Source: an uncultured Eubacteriales bacterium
Lineage (GTDB): Bacteria; Bacillota; Clostridia; Oscillospirales; Acutalibacteraceae
Length of the DNA stretch: 52,744 nt
Direction of reading: 5' to 3'
Assembly: GCA_934445015.1 (NCBI GenBank)
Contig: CAKSDJ010000006.1
Location: 1-52,744 of the forward strand
The position numbers were made by a program, and so were the translations under genes. The notes beneath the pieces are model-generated. The model was not told the origin of the DNA and ran no database searches. It saw only the letters and a list, made by a program, of their open reading frames with translations. Numbering within the stretch: position 1 is the first letter of the stretch; each line of letters begins with the position of its first letter. Positions 1 through 7,304 of this stretch are shown one piece after another.

Positions 1-113
1 CAGCAGTTGAGGCAGGTTCTTCATCTGCATCAACCCTCGGCGAAGTTATTGCAACACATGTAATCCCGAGACCTCACAGTGATGTTGAAAAAATACTTCC
101 GTCACTTGACTGA
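1..113 (+). CDS. BMC-H microcompartment shell protein, C-terminal end (partial)
   Basis: Only the last 36 codons are present; the gene begins outside the window and stops at TGA 111-113. The reading frame starts at base 3 and ends in the VIPRPH motif and helical tail typical of hexameric microcompartment shell proteins (Pfam BMC family). Bases 1-77 are identical to bases 326-402 of the next gene, so the two are tandem copies that differ only near the stop codon, at least over the visible part. It would be a facet tile of the protein shell, co-transcribed with the genes downstream. The family is certain; the N-terminal pore region cannot be seen. Confidence 0.9.
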   Translation, partial: AVEAGSSSASTLGEVIATHVIPRPHSDVEKILPSLD

Positions 114-159
114 TTTTGTTTTCAATTTTAATTTATAAATTTTACAGGAGGAAAAACAA

Positions 160-438
160 ATGGCACTCGAAGCACTAGGTATGGTAGAAACCCGCGGTCT
201 TGTTGCTGCAATTGAAGCGGCAGACGCAATGGTAAAAGCTGCAAACGTTGAGCTTATCGGCACAGAGAAAATCGGTTCCGGCCTTGTATCAGTTATGGTA
301 CGCGGCGACGTAGGCGCAGTAAAAGCAGCAGTTGAGGCAGGTTCTTCATCTGCATCAACCCTCGGCGAAGTTATTGCAACACATGTAATCCCGAGACCTC
401 ACGGTGATGTAGAAAAAATTCTCCCCTCATTGAAGTAA
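160..438 (+). CDS. pduA: BMC-H hexameric shell protein, PduA-like
   Basis: A 92-residue single-BMC-domain protein, the usual length for a hexamer tile of a microcompartment facet. It opens with ALGMVETRGL, has the hexamer-edge lysine K26, and the pore loop reads EKIGSGL with Ser40 at the position that lines the PduA pore. EutM-type proteins have GGG there, so this copy is closer to the propanediol type. VIPRPH lies near the C-terminus. A strong ribosome site (caggagga, 145-151) precedes ATG 160. It follows a near-identical copy by 46 bases. Pore chemistry suggests passage of a small polar diol, but this is inference from family knowledge. Confidence 0.95.
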   Translation: MALEALGMVETRGLVAAIEAADAMVKAANVELIGTEKIGSGLVSVMVRGDVGAVKAAVEAGSSSASTLGEVIATHVIPRPHGDVEKILPSLK

Positions 439-448
439 TTGAATTTTT

Positions 449-486
449 CGGGGAAGAATCGGTTTGAAAAAACTTTTTCTTCCCCG
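449..486 (+). other. Intercistronic RNA hairpin between shell genes
   Basis: Bases 449-458 (cggggaagaa) pair perfectly with 477-486 (ttcttccccg), giving a 10 bp stem with an 18-base loop directly after the PduA-like gene. No T-run follows, so it is not a standard intrinsic terminator. It could protect the 3' end of the abundant shell mRNA or act as a processing or partial termination site that lowers expression of downstream genes. It also argues that the pentamer gene starts downstream of it. Confidence 0.55.
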
Positions 487-529
487 GCATCAACCAAGTT
501 TTAATCAATCAGAAGGGATTGTGAGACTG

Positions 530-802
530 ATGTTAGTAGGTAAGGTTGTAGGAACAATTGTTTCCACACGAAAAAATGAAAAATTGGTAGGCTCAAAATT
601 TATGGTGGTAGAGCCTCTTAAAAAAATGGGCGACCCGAACTCAAAAATGGTTGCCGTAGATAACGTAGGCGCAGGCATAGGTGAAATTGTGCTTATCGCC
701 ACAGGCAGTGCCGCAAGAATAGGCTGCGATATGGAAAACGCACCGGTTGACGCGGCAATTGTAGGTATTGTTGACAGTGAAATCGGTTTACCGGAGTTGT
801 AA
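530..802 (+). CDS. pduN: BMC-P pentameric vertex shell protein (EutN/CcmL/PduN family)
   Basis: A 90-residue protein beginning MLVGKVVGTIVSTRKN, the conserved opening of the EutN/CcmL family, whose pentamers cap the vertices of microcompartments. Family features continue with KFMVVEPL, VAVDNVGAGIGE and VLIATGSAAR, and the ending IVDSEIGL. The frame stays open upstream to 464 and a GTG lies at 521, but ATG 530 matches the family start and has agaaggga (511-518) in front. The upstream extension would run through the 449-486 hairpin. Its stop is 6 bases before the PduS start, so translation is probably coupled. Confidence 0.93.
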   Translation: MLVGKVVGTIVSTRKNEKLVGSKFMVVEPLKKMGDPNSKMVAVDNVGAGIGEIVLIATGSAARIGCDMENAPVDAAIVGIVDSEIGLPEL

Positions 803-808
803 TCGTAA

Positions 809-2134
809 ATGAAAATAGAAGAGTTACAGGGTATACTTCGCAATAACGGAATTGTAGGTGCAGGCGGAGCGGGTTTTCCGACTTATGCAAAACTCAATCA
901 AAAAGCCGATACCGTTATTTTAAACTGTGCCGAGTGTGAACCGCTTCTCAAACTTCACCGTCAGGTGCTTGAGTCACACCCACAGGAAATATTTGAAGCC
1001 CTTGATTTAATATCGAAAACAGTAAACGCTGAAAAGGTGTATATTGCGCTTAAGCAGTCTTACGTCAAGACGATCGAGGCAATAATGCCTTACACAGAGT
1101 TTTTTCCTAATATAGAAATCAAAAAGCTGCGTGACATTTATCCCGCAGGTGATGAGGTTATTCTTACCTATGAGGTAACGGGTCGTATAGTGCCGCCGGG
1201 CGAAATACCTCTTTCGGTAGGCGTTACCGTATTTAACGTTGAAACGGTATTCAACCTTTCAAACGCTTTGAACGGAACTCCTGTTACGCATAAGTATGTA
1301 ACAATTGCGGGTGAGGTTGAAAATCCCGTTACGGTATGCGTACCGTTAGGCGTTACGGTAGGTGAAATTTTGCCCCTTGCAGGTAAAATCACCGCATCGG
1401 ATCCGGCATTTATAATCGGCGGACCTATGATGGGTAATTTGGGTACGCCCGCAAACATTATTACAAAAACCACAAATGCGGTTTTAGTGCTGCCTTCGGA
1501 TCACTCAATTATCAAAAAAAGACAGGCTAAAACATTTATAGATATGAAACGCGCTATGGCGGCGTGTTGTCAGTGCAGTTACTGCACAAGCCTTTGTTCG
1601 CGTAATTTGTTGGGTCATCCGATAAATCCTTCCGAGTTTATGCGAGTGGCGTCAAACGGTATCACAAACGATGCTGCTCCGTACATAAATGCGATGTACT
1701 GTTCGGGATGCGGACTTTGCGAACTGTATTCCTGCGTGCAGAATCTGTCTCCGCGCACTTTGCTTGCCACTTGTAAGGCAGAACTCAGAAAAGCAGGTTT
1801 AAAGCCGCAGCGCTTGTCCGAACCGCCACAGGCACGCCCCGAAAGACCATATCGGTTAGTGCCTATGAGCCGCCTTACAAGCAGGTTGGGCCTTACCGAT
1901 TACAGTAAACCGGCACCGATCGTATCGGCAGAGCCCGATTTTAAAAAGGTAACAATGTTGCTTAGCCAGCATATAGGCGCGCCGTCGGTTCCGAGTGTAA
2001 AAAAAGGCGATGCGGTAGTTGAAAATCAAATTATCGCCGCTGCCGCAGACGGATTGAGTGTAGCATTGCACTCGCCCGTAAACGGCAAGGTAACAGCGGT
2101 AGGAAAAATCGCAATAATTATAGAAAAGTGTTAG
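809..2134 (+). CDS. pduS: PduS-like iron-sulfur flavoprotein of the microcompartment (RnfC-like)
   Basis: A 441-residue relative of PduS and of the RnfC/Nqo1 family, which moves electrons between NADH, flavin and iron-sulfur clusters; PduS of Salmonella is a cobalamin reductase. The N-terminus has the glycine-rich GIVGAGGAGFPT, followed by CAECEPLL and DIYPAGDEV typical of the family. Two 4Fe-4S motifs are visible: C254-x2-C257-x2-C260-x3-C264 (with an extra C253) and C298-x2-C301-x2-C304-x4-C309. A C-terminal segment resembles the barrel domain of PduS. GGAG at the end of the preceding gene serves as ribosome site. The next gene encodes PduT, the known shell partner of PduS. Confidence 0.93.
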   Translation: MKIEELQGILRNNGIVGAGGAGFPTYAKLNQKADTVILNCAECEPLLKLHRQVLESHPQEIFEALDLISKTVNAEKVYIALKQSYVKTIEAIMPYTEFFPNIEIKKLRDIYPAGDEVILTYEVTGRIVPPGEIPLSVGVTVFNVETVFNLSNALNGTPVTHKYVTIAGEVENPVTVCVPLGVTVGEILPLAGKITASDPAFIIGGPMMGNLGTPANIITKTTNAVLVLPSDHSIIKKRQAKTFIDMKRAMAACCQCSYCTSLCSRNLLGHPINPSEFMRVASNGITNDAAPYINAMYCSGCGLCELYSCVQNLSPRTLLATCKAELRKAGLKPQRLSEPPQARPERPYRLVPMSRLTSRLGLTDYSKPAPIVSAEPDFKKVTMLLSQHIGAPSVPSVKKGDAVVENQIIAAAADGLSVALHSPVNGKVTAVGKIAIIIEKC

Positions 2135-2143
2135 GTGTAAACA

Positions 2144-2692
2144 ATGAACAAAGCACTTGCAATGGTTGAATACAAAACAGTATCTACGGGTATGCAGGCC
2201 GCCGATTTAATGGTTAAAACGGCAGATGTTGAAATTATAGAAGCAACAACCGTATGCCCCGGTAAATATATGGTACTTATAAACGGCAATTTAAGTGCGG
2301 TGCGCGCGTCGGTAGATGCGGCAACCAAACGCTTTAAGGATATGCTTATCGACAAATTTGTTTTGGGCAATCCTCACGACAGCATATTTACAGCACTTTA
2401 CGGCACGGCAAATATAGGTTCGCCCGATGCTTTGGGCGTTATTGAAACCTTTTCTTCAAGTGCGGCAATTGTAGCCGCTGACGTGGCCGCAAAAACTTCG
2501 CTTGTAGATTTAATAGAATTACGTTTGTCACGCGGTATGTGCGGCAAATCATATTTGTTGCTTACCGGCGAGATTGCCGCGGTTCAGGCGGCAATAGATA
2601 AGGCAAAAGCAGGCGCCGGTGAATCCGGTATGTTTTTGGACAGTGCGGTTATTCCGCATCCCGATCCTAAAATGTGGAACAGCATTTTATAA
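2144..2692 (+). CDS. pduT: PduT-like BMC-T shell protein with 4Fe-4S cysteine
   Basis: A 182-residue protein made of two tandem BMC domains (about 1-90 and 93-182), forming trimers that look like hexamer tiles. The first domain has TVCPGKY with the cysteine at residue 38, exactly where PduT carries the cysteine that binds a 4Fe-4S cluster at the pore of the trimer. The second domain starts ALGVIETFSSSAAIVAAD and ends VIPHP, both family-like. PduT is thought to pass electrons across the shell to or from PduS, and the two genes are adjacent here (9 bases apart). Confidence 0.95.
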   Translation: MNKALAMVEYKTVSTGMQAADLMVKTADVEIIEATTVCPGKYMVLINGNLSAVRASVDAATKRFKDMLIDKFVLGNPHDSIFTALYGTANIGSPDALGVIETFSSSAAIVAADVAAKTSLVDLIELRLSRGMCGKSYLLLTGEIAAVQAAIDKAKAGAGESGMFLDSAVIPHPDPKMWNSIL

Positions 2693-2725
2693 AAACCTAT
2701 TTTTAAGAAAGAGAGAACTGTTATA

Positions 2726-3484
2726 ATGCTTGCTATTGAACGCCGTAATGCAATTCTTTCAAAACTGTATTTAGACGGTAAAGTAATAGTTTCGCAACTG
2801 AGCAATGAGTTTGATGTCACTGAAGAAACTATACGCCGTGATCTTGAAAAATTGGATAAGGACGGTCTTGCCAGAAAAACCTATGGCGGCGCTGTTTTGG
2901 TGCAAAATTTCAGCACGGATCTTCCGCACAGCGTGCGTAAACACGCAAACGTTGAAGCAAAGCAGTCAATTGCAGAAAAGGTCAGTCATATGCTGGCCGA
3001 CGGCGACTGCATTATGATAGATTCGAGCTCTACCGTACTTTATTTGTTGCCCTACATAAAAAATTTAAAAAACATTACTCTGATAACAAACTCGGTTGAA
3101 GCACTTATAGAGTTGTCGGATAAAGACGATTGGAATGTTTTTTCAACAGGCGGCAAATTAAAACGTGGTGCACTTTCGCTTGTAGGCCCGTCGGCAGAAA
3201 AGATGATTCGCGGTTTTCACGTTGATTATGCAATATGCTCATCAAAAGGCATAGACCTTAATATGGGTATTACCGATTCAAACGAAAAGGATTCTGAAAT
3301 AAAGCAGGAGATTTTTGCTTCTGCAGAACATAAAGTGCTTGTTATTGACAGCACAAAATTTGACCGTATTTCTTTAATAAAGGTATGCGACATTAAAAAT
3401 GTGGACGTAATTGTTACCGATAAAGAACCACCGTCAAATTGGGTTGAGTATCTTAAAAGTGTTAACGTAGATCTTATATATTAG
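2726..3484 (+). CDS. DeoR-family transcriptional regulator within the microcompartment operon
   Basis: 252 residues with the standard DeoR layout: an N-terminal winged helix-turn-helix (about residues 1-58; VTEETIRRDLEKLDKDGLARKTYGGA is the recognition helix and wing region) and a C-terminal sugar-phosphate sensor domain of the ISOCOT fold, with DSSSTVLYLLP and LITNSVE. Such regulators usually repress sugar catabolic genes and release DNA on binding a sugar phosphate. Its position between shell and enzyme genes suggests that it controls this operon, possibly through a fucose- or rhamnose-derived phosphate. The ligand cannot be read from sequence. AAGAAAGAGAG precedes ATG 2726. Confidence 0.92.
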   Translation: MLAIERRNAILSKLYLDGKVIVSQLSNEFDVTEETIRRDLEKLDKDGLARKTYGGAVLVQNFSTDLPHSVRKHANVEAKQSIAEKVSHMLADGDCIMIDSSSTVLYLLPYIKNLKNITLITNSVEALIELSDKDDWNVFSTGGKLKRGALSLVGPSAEKMIRGFHVDYAICSSKGIDLNMGITDSNEKDSEIKQEIFASAEHKVLVIDSTKFDRISLIKVCDIKNVDVIVTDKEPPSNWVEYLKSVNVDLIY

Positions 3485-3511
3485 TTTTAAAGTTTTAAAG
3501 GAGTGTTTTAA

Positions 3512-4957
3512 ATGTCAAGAAATATAACCGAAGCCGAAATACGTGAGGTTGTAAGTCAGGTGTTAAATAAGGTTGCAGCCGCACCTGCCGCAACATTTGA
3601 CAGCACACAGTACGGCGGCAGAAAGTTTATAGGCATATTTGACGATATGAATGACGCTATTGAAGCCGCACAAAAAGGTTATAAAGCCGTGCGCGCAATG
3701 TCGGTTGAAGAGCGTGAAAAAATTATAACCGAGATTCGCCGTCTTACCCGTGCAGAAGCAGGTATTATGGCTGAGATGGGCGTTAAAGAAACAGGAATGG
3801 GCAAGGTAGCCCATAAAAAAGCAAAACACATTCTTGTTGCCGATAAAACTCCCGGTACCGAGGATATTGTTTCAGCGGCAAAAACCGGCGATCATGGCTT
3901 AACACTTGTTGAAATGGCTCCGTTTGGTGTTGTAGGCGCAATTACGCCCAGCACAAACCCTAGCGAAACCGTAATATGCAACAGCATAGGTATGATAGCT
4001 GCCGGAAACGGCGTTGTATTTAACCCACATCCAAATGCCATTGCGACTTCAAACTATGCGGTAGACCTTGTAAACCGTGCCTGCAAAGCGGCAGGCGGAC
4101 CCGAAATACTTGTATGTTCCATGAAAAAACCGACTATGGAATCAGCCGCAGTAATGCAGTCACATCCGCTTATACGCCTGCTTGTTTGCACAGGCGGCCC
4201 CGGTGTTGTAAAAGCCGTGCTTTCTTCGGGTAAAAAAGCAATCGGTGCAGGCGCCGGTAACCCCCCCGTAATCGTTGATGACACCGCAGATATTCAAAAA
4301 GCGGGCAAGGATATAATTGACGGTTGCACATTTGACAATAACCTGCCCTGTATTGCCGAAAAAGAGGTATTTGCTTTCAGAAATATAGCGGATGAACTTA
4401 TTTCGGTAATGCTTAAAAACGGTGCTTATATGATAAATTCGGAACAGGCAAACCGTTTGGCAGAAATAGTGCTTGTTGATAAAACCGATAAAAAGGGCAA
4501 CACACGCAAAATAGTTAACCGTGAGTGTGTAGGCAGAGACGCAAAGGTTATTCTGCAAAAAATAGGCGTAAGTGTAAGTGATGATATTCGCTGCATTATA
4601 TGCGAAACCGACTTTAACCACCCGTTTGTTCAGAACGAACTTATGATGCCTATACTTCCGATAGTTCGTGTAGATAACATTGATGAGGCAATAGACCTTG
4701 CCGTAAAAGCCGAACACGGCAACCGCCATACGGCGCATATGCACTCTAAAAATGTTGACAACCTTTCTAACTTTGCAAAGGCAGTCGAGACCACAATTTT
4801 TGTAAAGAATGCTCCGTCCTACGCCGGAATAGGTTTTGGCGGAGAAGGTCACACAACCTTTACAATTGCAGGACCTACCGGTGAGGGTATTACCTCAGCA
4901 CGCAGTTATACACGCCAGCGCCGTTGTGTAATGGCTGAGAATTTCCGTATTATATAA
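3512..4957 (+). CDS. pduP: CoA-acylating aldehyde dehydrogenase, encapsulated (PduP/EutE-like)
   Basis: 481 residues, the usual size for PduP/EutE, which oxidises an aldehyde with NAD+ and CoA to acyl-CoA inside the compartment. The catalytic cysteine is Cys280 in NNLPCIAEK. Other family segments are PFGVVGAITPSTNP and GAGAGNPPV. The first 19 residues form an amphipathic helix (TEAEIREVVSQVLNKV), the usual encapsulation peptide that binds shell proteins, followed by an alanine/proline linker. AAAGGAGTG precedes ATG 3512. It feeds PduL, encoded next. Propanal or ethanal as substrate depends on the missing upstream enzyme. Confidence 0.95.
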   Translation: MSRNITEAEIREVVSQVLNKVAAAPAATFDSTQYGGRKFIGIFDDMNDAIEAAQKGYKAVRAMSVEEREKIITEIRRLTRAEAGIMAEMGVKETGMGKVAHKKAKHILVADKTPGTEDIVSAAKTGDHGLTLVEMAPFGVVGAITPSTNPSETVICNSIGMIAAGNGVVFNPHPNAIATSNYAVDLVNRACKAAGGPEILVCSMKKPTMESAAVMQSHPLIRLLVCTGGPGVVKAVLSSGKKAIGAGAGNPPVIVDDTADIQKAGKDIIDGCTFDNNLPCIAEKEVFAFRNIADELISVMLKNGAYMINSEQANRLAEIVLVDKTDKKGNTRKIVNRECVGRDAKVILQKIGVSVSDDIRCIICETDFNHPFVQNELMMPILPIVRVDNIDEAIDLAVKAEHGNRHTAHMHSKNVDNLSNFAKAVETTIFVKNAPSYAGIGFGGEGHTTFTIAGPTGEGITSARSYTRQRRCVMAENFRII

Positions 4958-4982
4958 TTTTGAGAAAAGGGGTATTTATACA

Positions 4983-5642
4983 ATGTCTTATGATAACAGC
5001 GTTGTTTCTGAAATAGTAAACAGGGTCATGGCAGAACTAAACGGCGCAAAGCCCCAAAGCAGCAATGGGTATGATGTTCCGATAGGTGTTTCAAACCGCC
5101 ACATACACCTTTCTGTTGCCGATGTTGAAACTCTTTTCGGTAAGGGTTATGAACTTACACCGCTTAAAGATTTATCGCAGCCCGGTCAGTTTGCCTGCAA
5201 AGAAACGCTTACAATAATCGGCCCATCGCTTAGACCTATTGAAAATGTAAGGGTTCTGGGCCCTGTGCGCAAAGCGTCACAGGTAGAGATTTCACGTACC
5301 GATTCATTTACACTTAAAGTTAAACCCCCTGTACGCGAATCCGGTGATATTGCAGGTTCGGCTGCAATTACAATAGTAGGTCCCAAGGGTATAGTCCAGC
5401 TTAAAGAAGGTTGCATAATAGCAAACCGTCACATACATATGAGCCTTGATGACGCCGCTGCATTCGGCGTTGCCGACGGCCAATATGTTGATGTTGAAAC
5501 AAACGGCGAAAGACGAACAAAGTTTTATGACGTTCAAATTCGCGCAAATAAAGATTTTCGCCTTGAAATGCACATTGATACCGATGACGCAAATGCCGCA
5601 GGAATCGGTAACGGCTCAAAGGTAAAAATTGTCAAAAAATAA
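4983..5642 (+). CDS. pduL: PduL phosphotransacylase, encapsulated
   Basis: 219 residues, matching PduL, the microcompartment phosphotransacylase that converts acyl-CoA and phosphate to acyl phosphate and recycles CoA. Two zinc-binding HxH motifs are visible: His40/His42 in VSNRHIHLS and His150/His152 in ANRHIHMS, one per PduL domain. The N-terminus (NSVVSEIVNRVMAELN) is an amphipathic helix like the one on PduP, so both enzymes should be targeted to the lumen. AAAAGGGG precedes ATG 4983. It is the last gene of the operon and is followed by a strong terminator. Confidence 0.95.
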   Translation: MSYDNSVVSEIVNRVMAELNGAKPQSSNGYDVPIGVSNRHIHLSVADVETLFGKGYELTPLKDLSQPGQFACKETLTIIGPSLRPIENVRVLGPVRKASQVEISRTDSFTLKVKPPVRESGDIAGSAAITIVGPKGIVQLKEGCIIANRHIHMSLDDAAAFGVADGQYVDVETNGERRTKFYDVQIRANKDFRLEMHIDTDDANAAGIGNGSKVKIVKK

Positions 5643-5665
5643 AAAGTATTAACAAATTTCCAAAC

Positions 5666-5697
5666 AAAAAGCAATCGCTATGCGATTGCTTTTTATT
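5666..5697 (+). terminator. Intrinsic terminator of the microcompartment operon
   Basis: Stem aaaaagcaatcgc (5666-5678) and gcgattgcttttt (5682-5694) pair perfectly around a 3-base loop and run into a T-rich tail, 24 bases after the PduL stop codon. The right arm also contains the -35 box of the next gene. Confidence 0.92.
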
Positions 5698-5714
5698 ATT
5701 ATCTATGATAAAAT
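5686..5714 (+). promoter_or_regulatory. Promoter of the first DUF4091 gene
   Basis: TTGCTT (5686-5691), 17-base spacer, TAAAAT (5709-5714) with TGA just before the -10 (extended -10). The -35 box lies in the right arm of the upstream terminator. The ATG at 5749 follows 35 bases later. Confidence 0.6.
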
Positions 5715-5748
5715 TATTAAGATATCTTATTTGAGGTTAAATTGAATT

Positions 5749-7206
5749 ATGGAAAAAAATTTAGAAATATGGTTTGTGACTCCGCAAAAAAAGATGCGTC
5801 CTAAAGAGCATAACTGCTTCGGTACAAGAGACAGCTACAGCGTTTTTGTTGCGCGTAATGCAACCGAGGGTTGCCAGATGTCGGTGTTCTCAAAATCCGA
5901 CTATCGCAAAAATATGAGCGTCGAAGTTGTAAACAACAACAATGCCGGTTTTACGGTTGAACTGTTGCACGAGCGTTACGTGGATTGTGACGGCGCGTTG
6001 TTTCCTGACCCTGTAGTACCTAATGACACACGTTTTGATCTTGAACCGTGGAAGAGCGTTACGTATCTTATAAACATAAAAACCGAAAAAGACGCTGTTC
6101 CGGGTAGTTACGGCATAAAAGTTATCCTGCGTGAAAACGGCGAGGTTTACGGCGAGTATAATGTTTGGGTTACGGTTTGGAATTTTGCGATTGACGATAC
6201 CGATCTTATGGAAACCGCTTTCGGTCTTGACCAAAGATTTATTGATGAAATATACAATACCCAAAACGATTATGCTACATATAAAAAGTATTATGACTTT
6301 TTGCTTGACCGCTATCATATATCTGCACGTTATCTGCCGTATGATATTTTAGATCCCAAGGCAGATAAATATATGAGTGACCCGCGCGTTACTTCATTCT
6401 GTGTGCCTTATTTCGGTAATCCTGAGCGTATACCGGAGTATTATAAAAAGTTAAAAAGCAATCCGGTGTGGATGAAAAAGGCGTATTACTATGTTGTTGA
6501 TGAGCCCTGCAAGATGGAGGATTATGACCGCATAGAAGAAGCGTATAACACTATCGAAAAATATCATCCCGGTCACGAAACGGTTGTACCGTTTTATACA
6601 AACCCAAGCGACGGTGACGGTAAAATTGCAACCGATCTGCTTTTGCCGCATTGCAGAGTCTGGTGCCCGAAAATCAGCATGTTTAAAGATGAAAATATGG
6701 GCAAATTTATGCTTGAGCGCGAAAAAGCAGGCGACCGCACGTGGTGGTATTATTGTTGGGAACCGCCGCTCCCGTACAGTAATGTATTTATTGATATGGA
6801 TGGTTTTTATCACAGAACTATTGCATGGCAGCAATATTTATACGGCATAAACGGTATGCTTTACTGGTCTACGACTCATTGGAAACACGGTTCACCTTGG
6901 CATTGCACAGCGCCTGTACCTGAACTTTCATCATACTGCTTCGGCGACGGTTCGTTATTGTATAACGGTGAGGAGGTCGGAATTGACGGCCCCGTAGGTT
7001 CAATCCGATTGGAAATTCTGCGTTACAGTATAGAAGATCACTATATGTTTAAATTGGCTGAAAAAACATTCGGTCGTGATTATGTGATTGGTGAAATCAA
7101 AAAAATTACAAGTTCGGTTTATGAGTATACCGATATACATTGGATGCTCGATGAAGTTCGCCGTGATATGGGCAATAAATTAAGCGAGCACTTCAGCAAT
7201 CAGTAA
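5749..7206 (+). CDS. DUF4091 glycoside-hydrolase-like protein (paralog 1)
   Basis: 485 residues with no signal peptide, so probably cytoplasmic. The N-terminal third looks like a beta-sandwich (VPGSYGIKVIL, GEYNVWVTVWNF). The middle looks like a TIM barrel with acidic strand ends (YYYVVDEPCKMEDYD). The C-terminal end carries the DUF4091 signature GDGSLLYNG, then GPVGSIRLEILR and a helical segment with EDHYMFKL. DUF4091 proteins are often annotated as glycoside hydrolases without a proven reaction. WWYYCWEPPLPY and YWSTTHW look like aromatic substrate-site segments. It is followed 98 bases later by a clear paralog. Activity on an imported oligosaccharide is a reasonable guess only. Confidence 0.8.
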   Translation: MEKNLEIWFVTPQKKMRPKEHNCFGTRDSYSVFVARNATEGCQMSVFSKSDYRKNMSVEVVNNNNAGFTVELLHERYVDCDGALFPDPVVPNDTRFDLEPWKSVTYLINIKTEKDAVPGSYGIKVILRENGEVYGEYNVWVTVWNFAIDDTDLMETAFGLDQRFIDEIYNTQNDYATYKKYYDFLLDRYHISARYLPYDILDPKADKYMSDPRVTSFCVPYFGNPERIPEYYKKLKSNPVWMKKAYYYVVDEPCKMEDYDRIEEAYNTIEKYHPGHETVVPFYTNPSDGDGKIATDLLLPHCRVWCPKISMFKDENMGKFMLEREKAGDRTWWYYCWEPPLPYSNVFIDMDGFYHRTIAWQQYLYGINGMLYWSTTHWKHGSPWHCTAPVPELSSYCFGDGSLLYNGEEVGIDGPVGSIRLEILRYSIEDHYMFKLAEKTFGRDYVIGEIKKITSSVYEYTDIHWMLDEVRRDMGNKLSEHFSNQ

Positions 7207-7213
7207 TAAAAAC

Positions 7214-7259
7214 AAAAAAGCAAAAAACAATTTATATAAGGATTGTTTTTTGCTTTTTT
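7214..7259 (+). terminator. Intrinsic terminator after DUF4091 paralog 1
   Basis: A perfect 18 bp AT-rich stem: 7214-7231 pairs with 7242-7259 around a 10-base loop, ending in six Ts. The right arm overlaps the -35 box of the next promoter. Confidence 0.88.
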
Positions 7260-7271
7260 ATATGGTAAAAT
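7243..7271 (+). promoter_or_regulatory. Promoter of the second DUF4091 gene
   Basis: TTGTTT (7243-7248), 17-base spacer, TAAAAT (7266-7271) with TGG before it (extended -10). The -35 box is inside the right arm of the preceding terminator, repeating the arrangement upstream of paralog 1. Confidence 0.55.
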
Positions 7272-7304
7272 ATATCTGTTATTTGAAAATGCGAGGTAGT
7301 TTTG

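Noticed and set aside
464..529. N-terminal extension of the pentamer shell protein
   Set aside because: The frame is open, but it would be translated through the 449-486 hairpin and the family begins at MLVGKV; ATG 530 fits better.
4160..4852. A 230-codon open frame antisense to the aldehyde dehydrogenase
   Set aside because: The sense frame is a clear PduP with catalytic cysteine; the antisense product is cysteine- and tyrosine-rich noise without family features.
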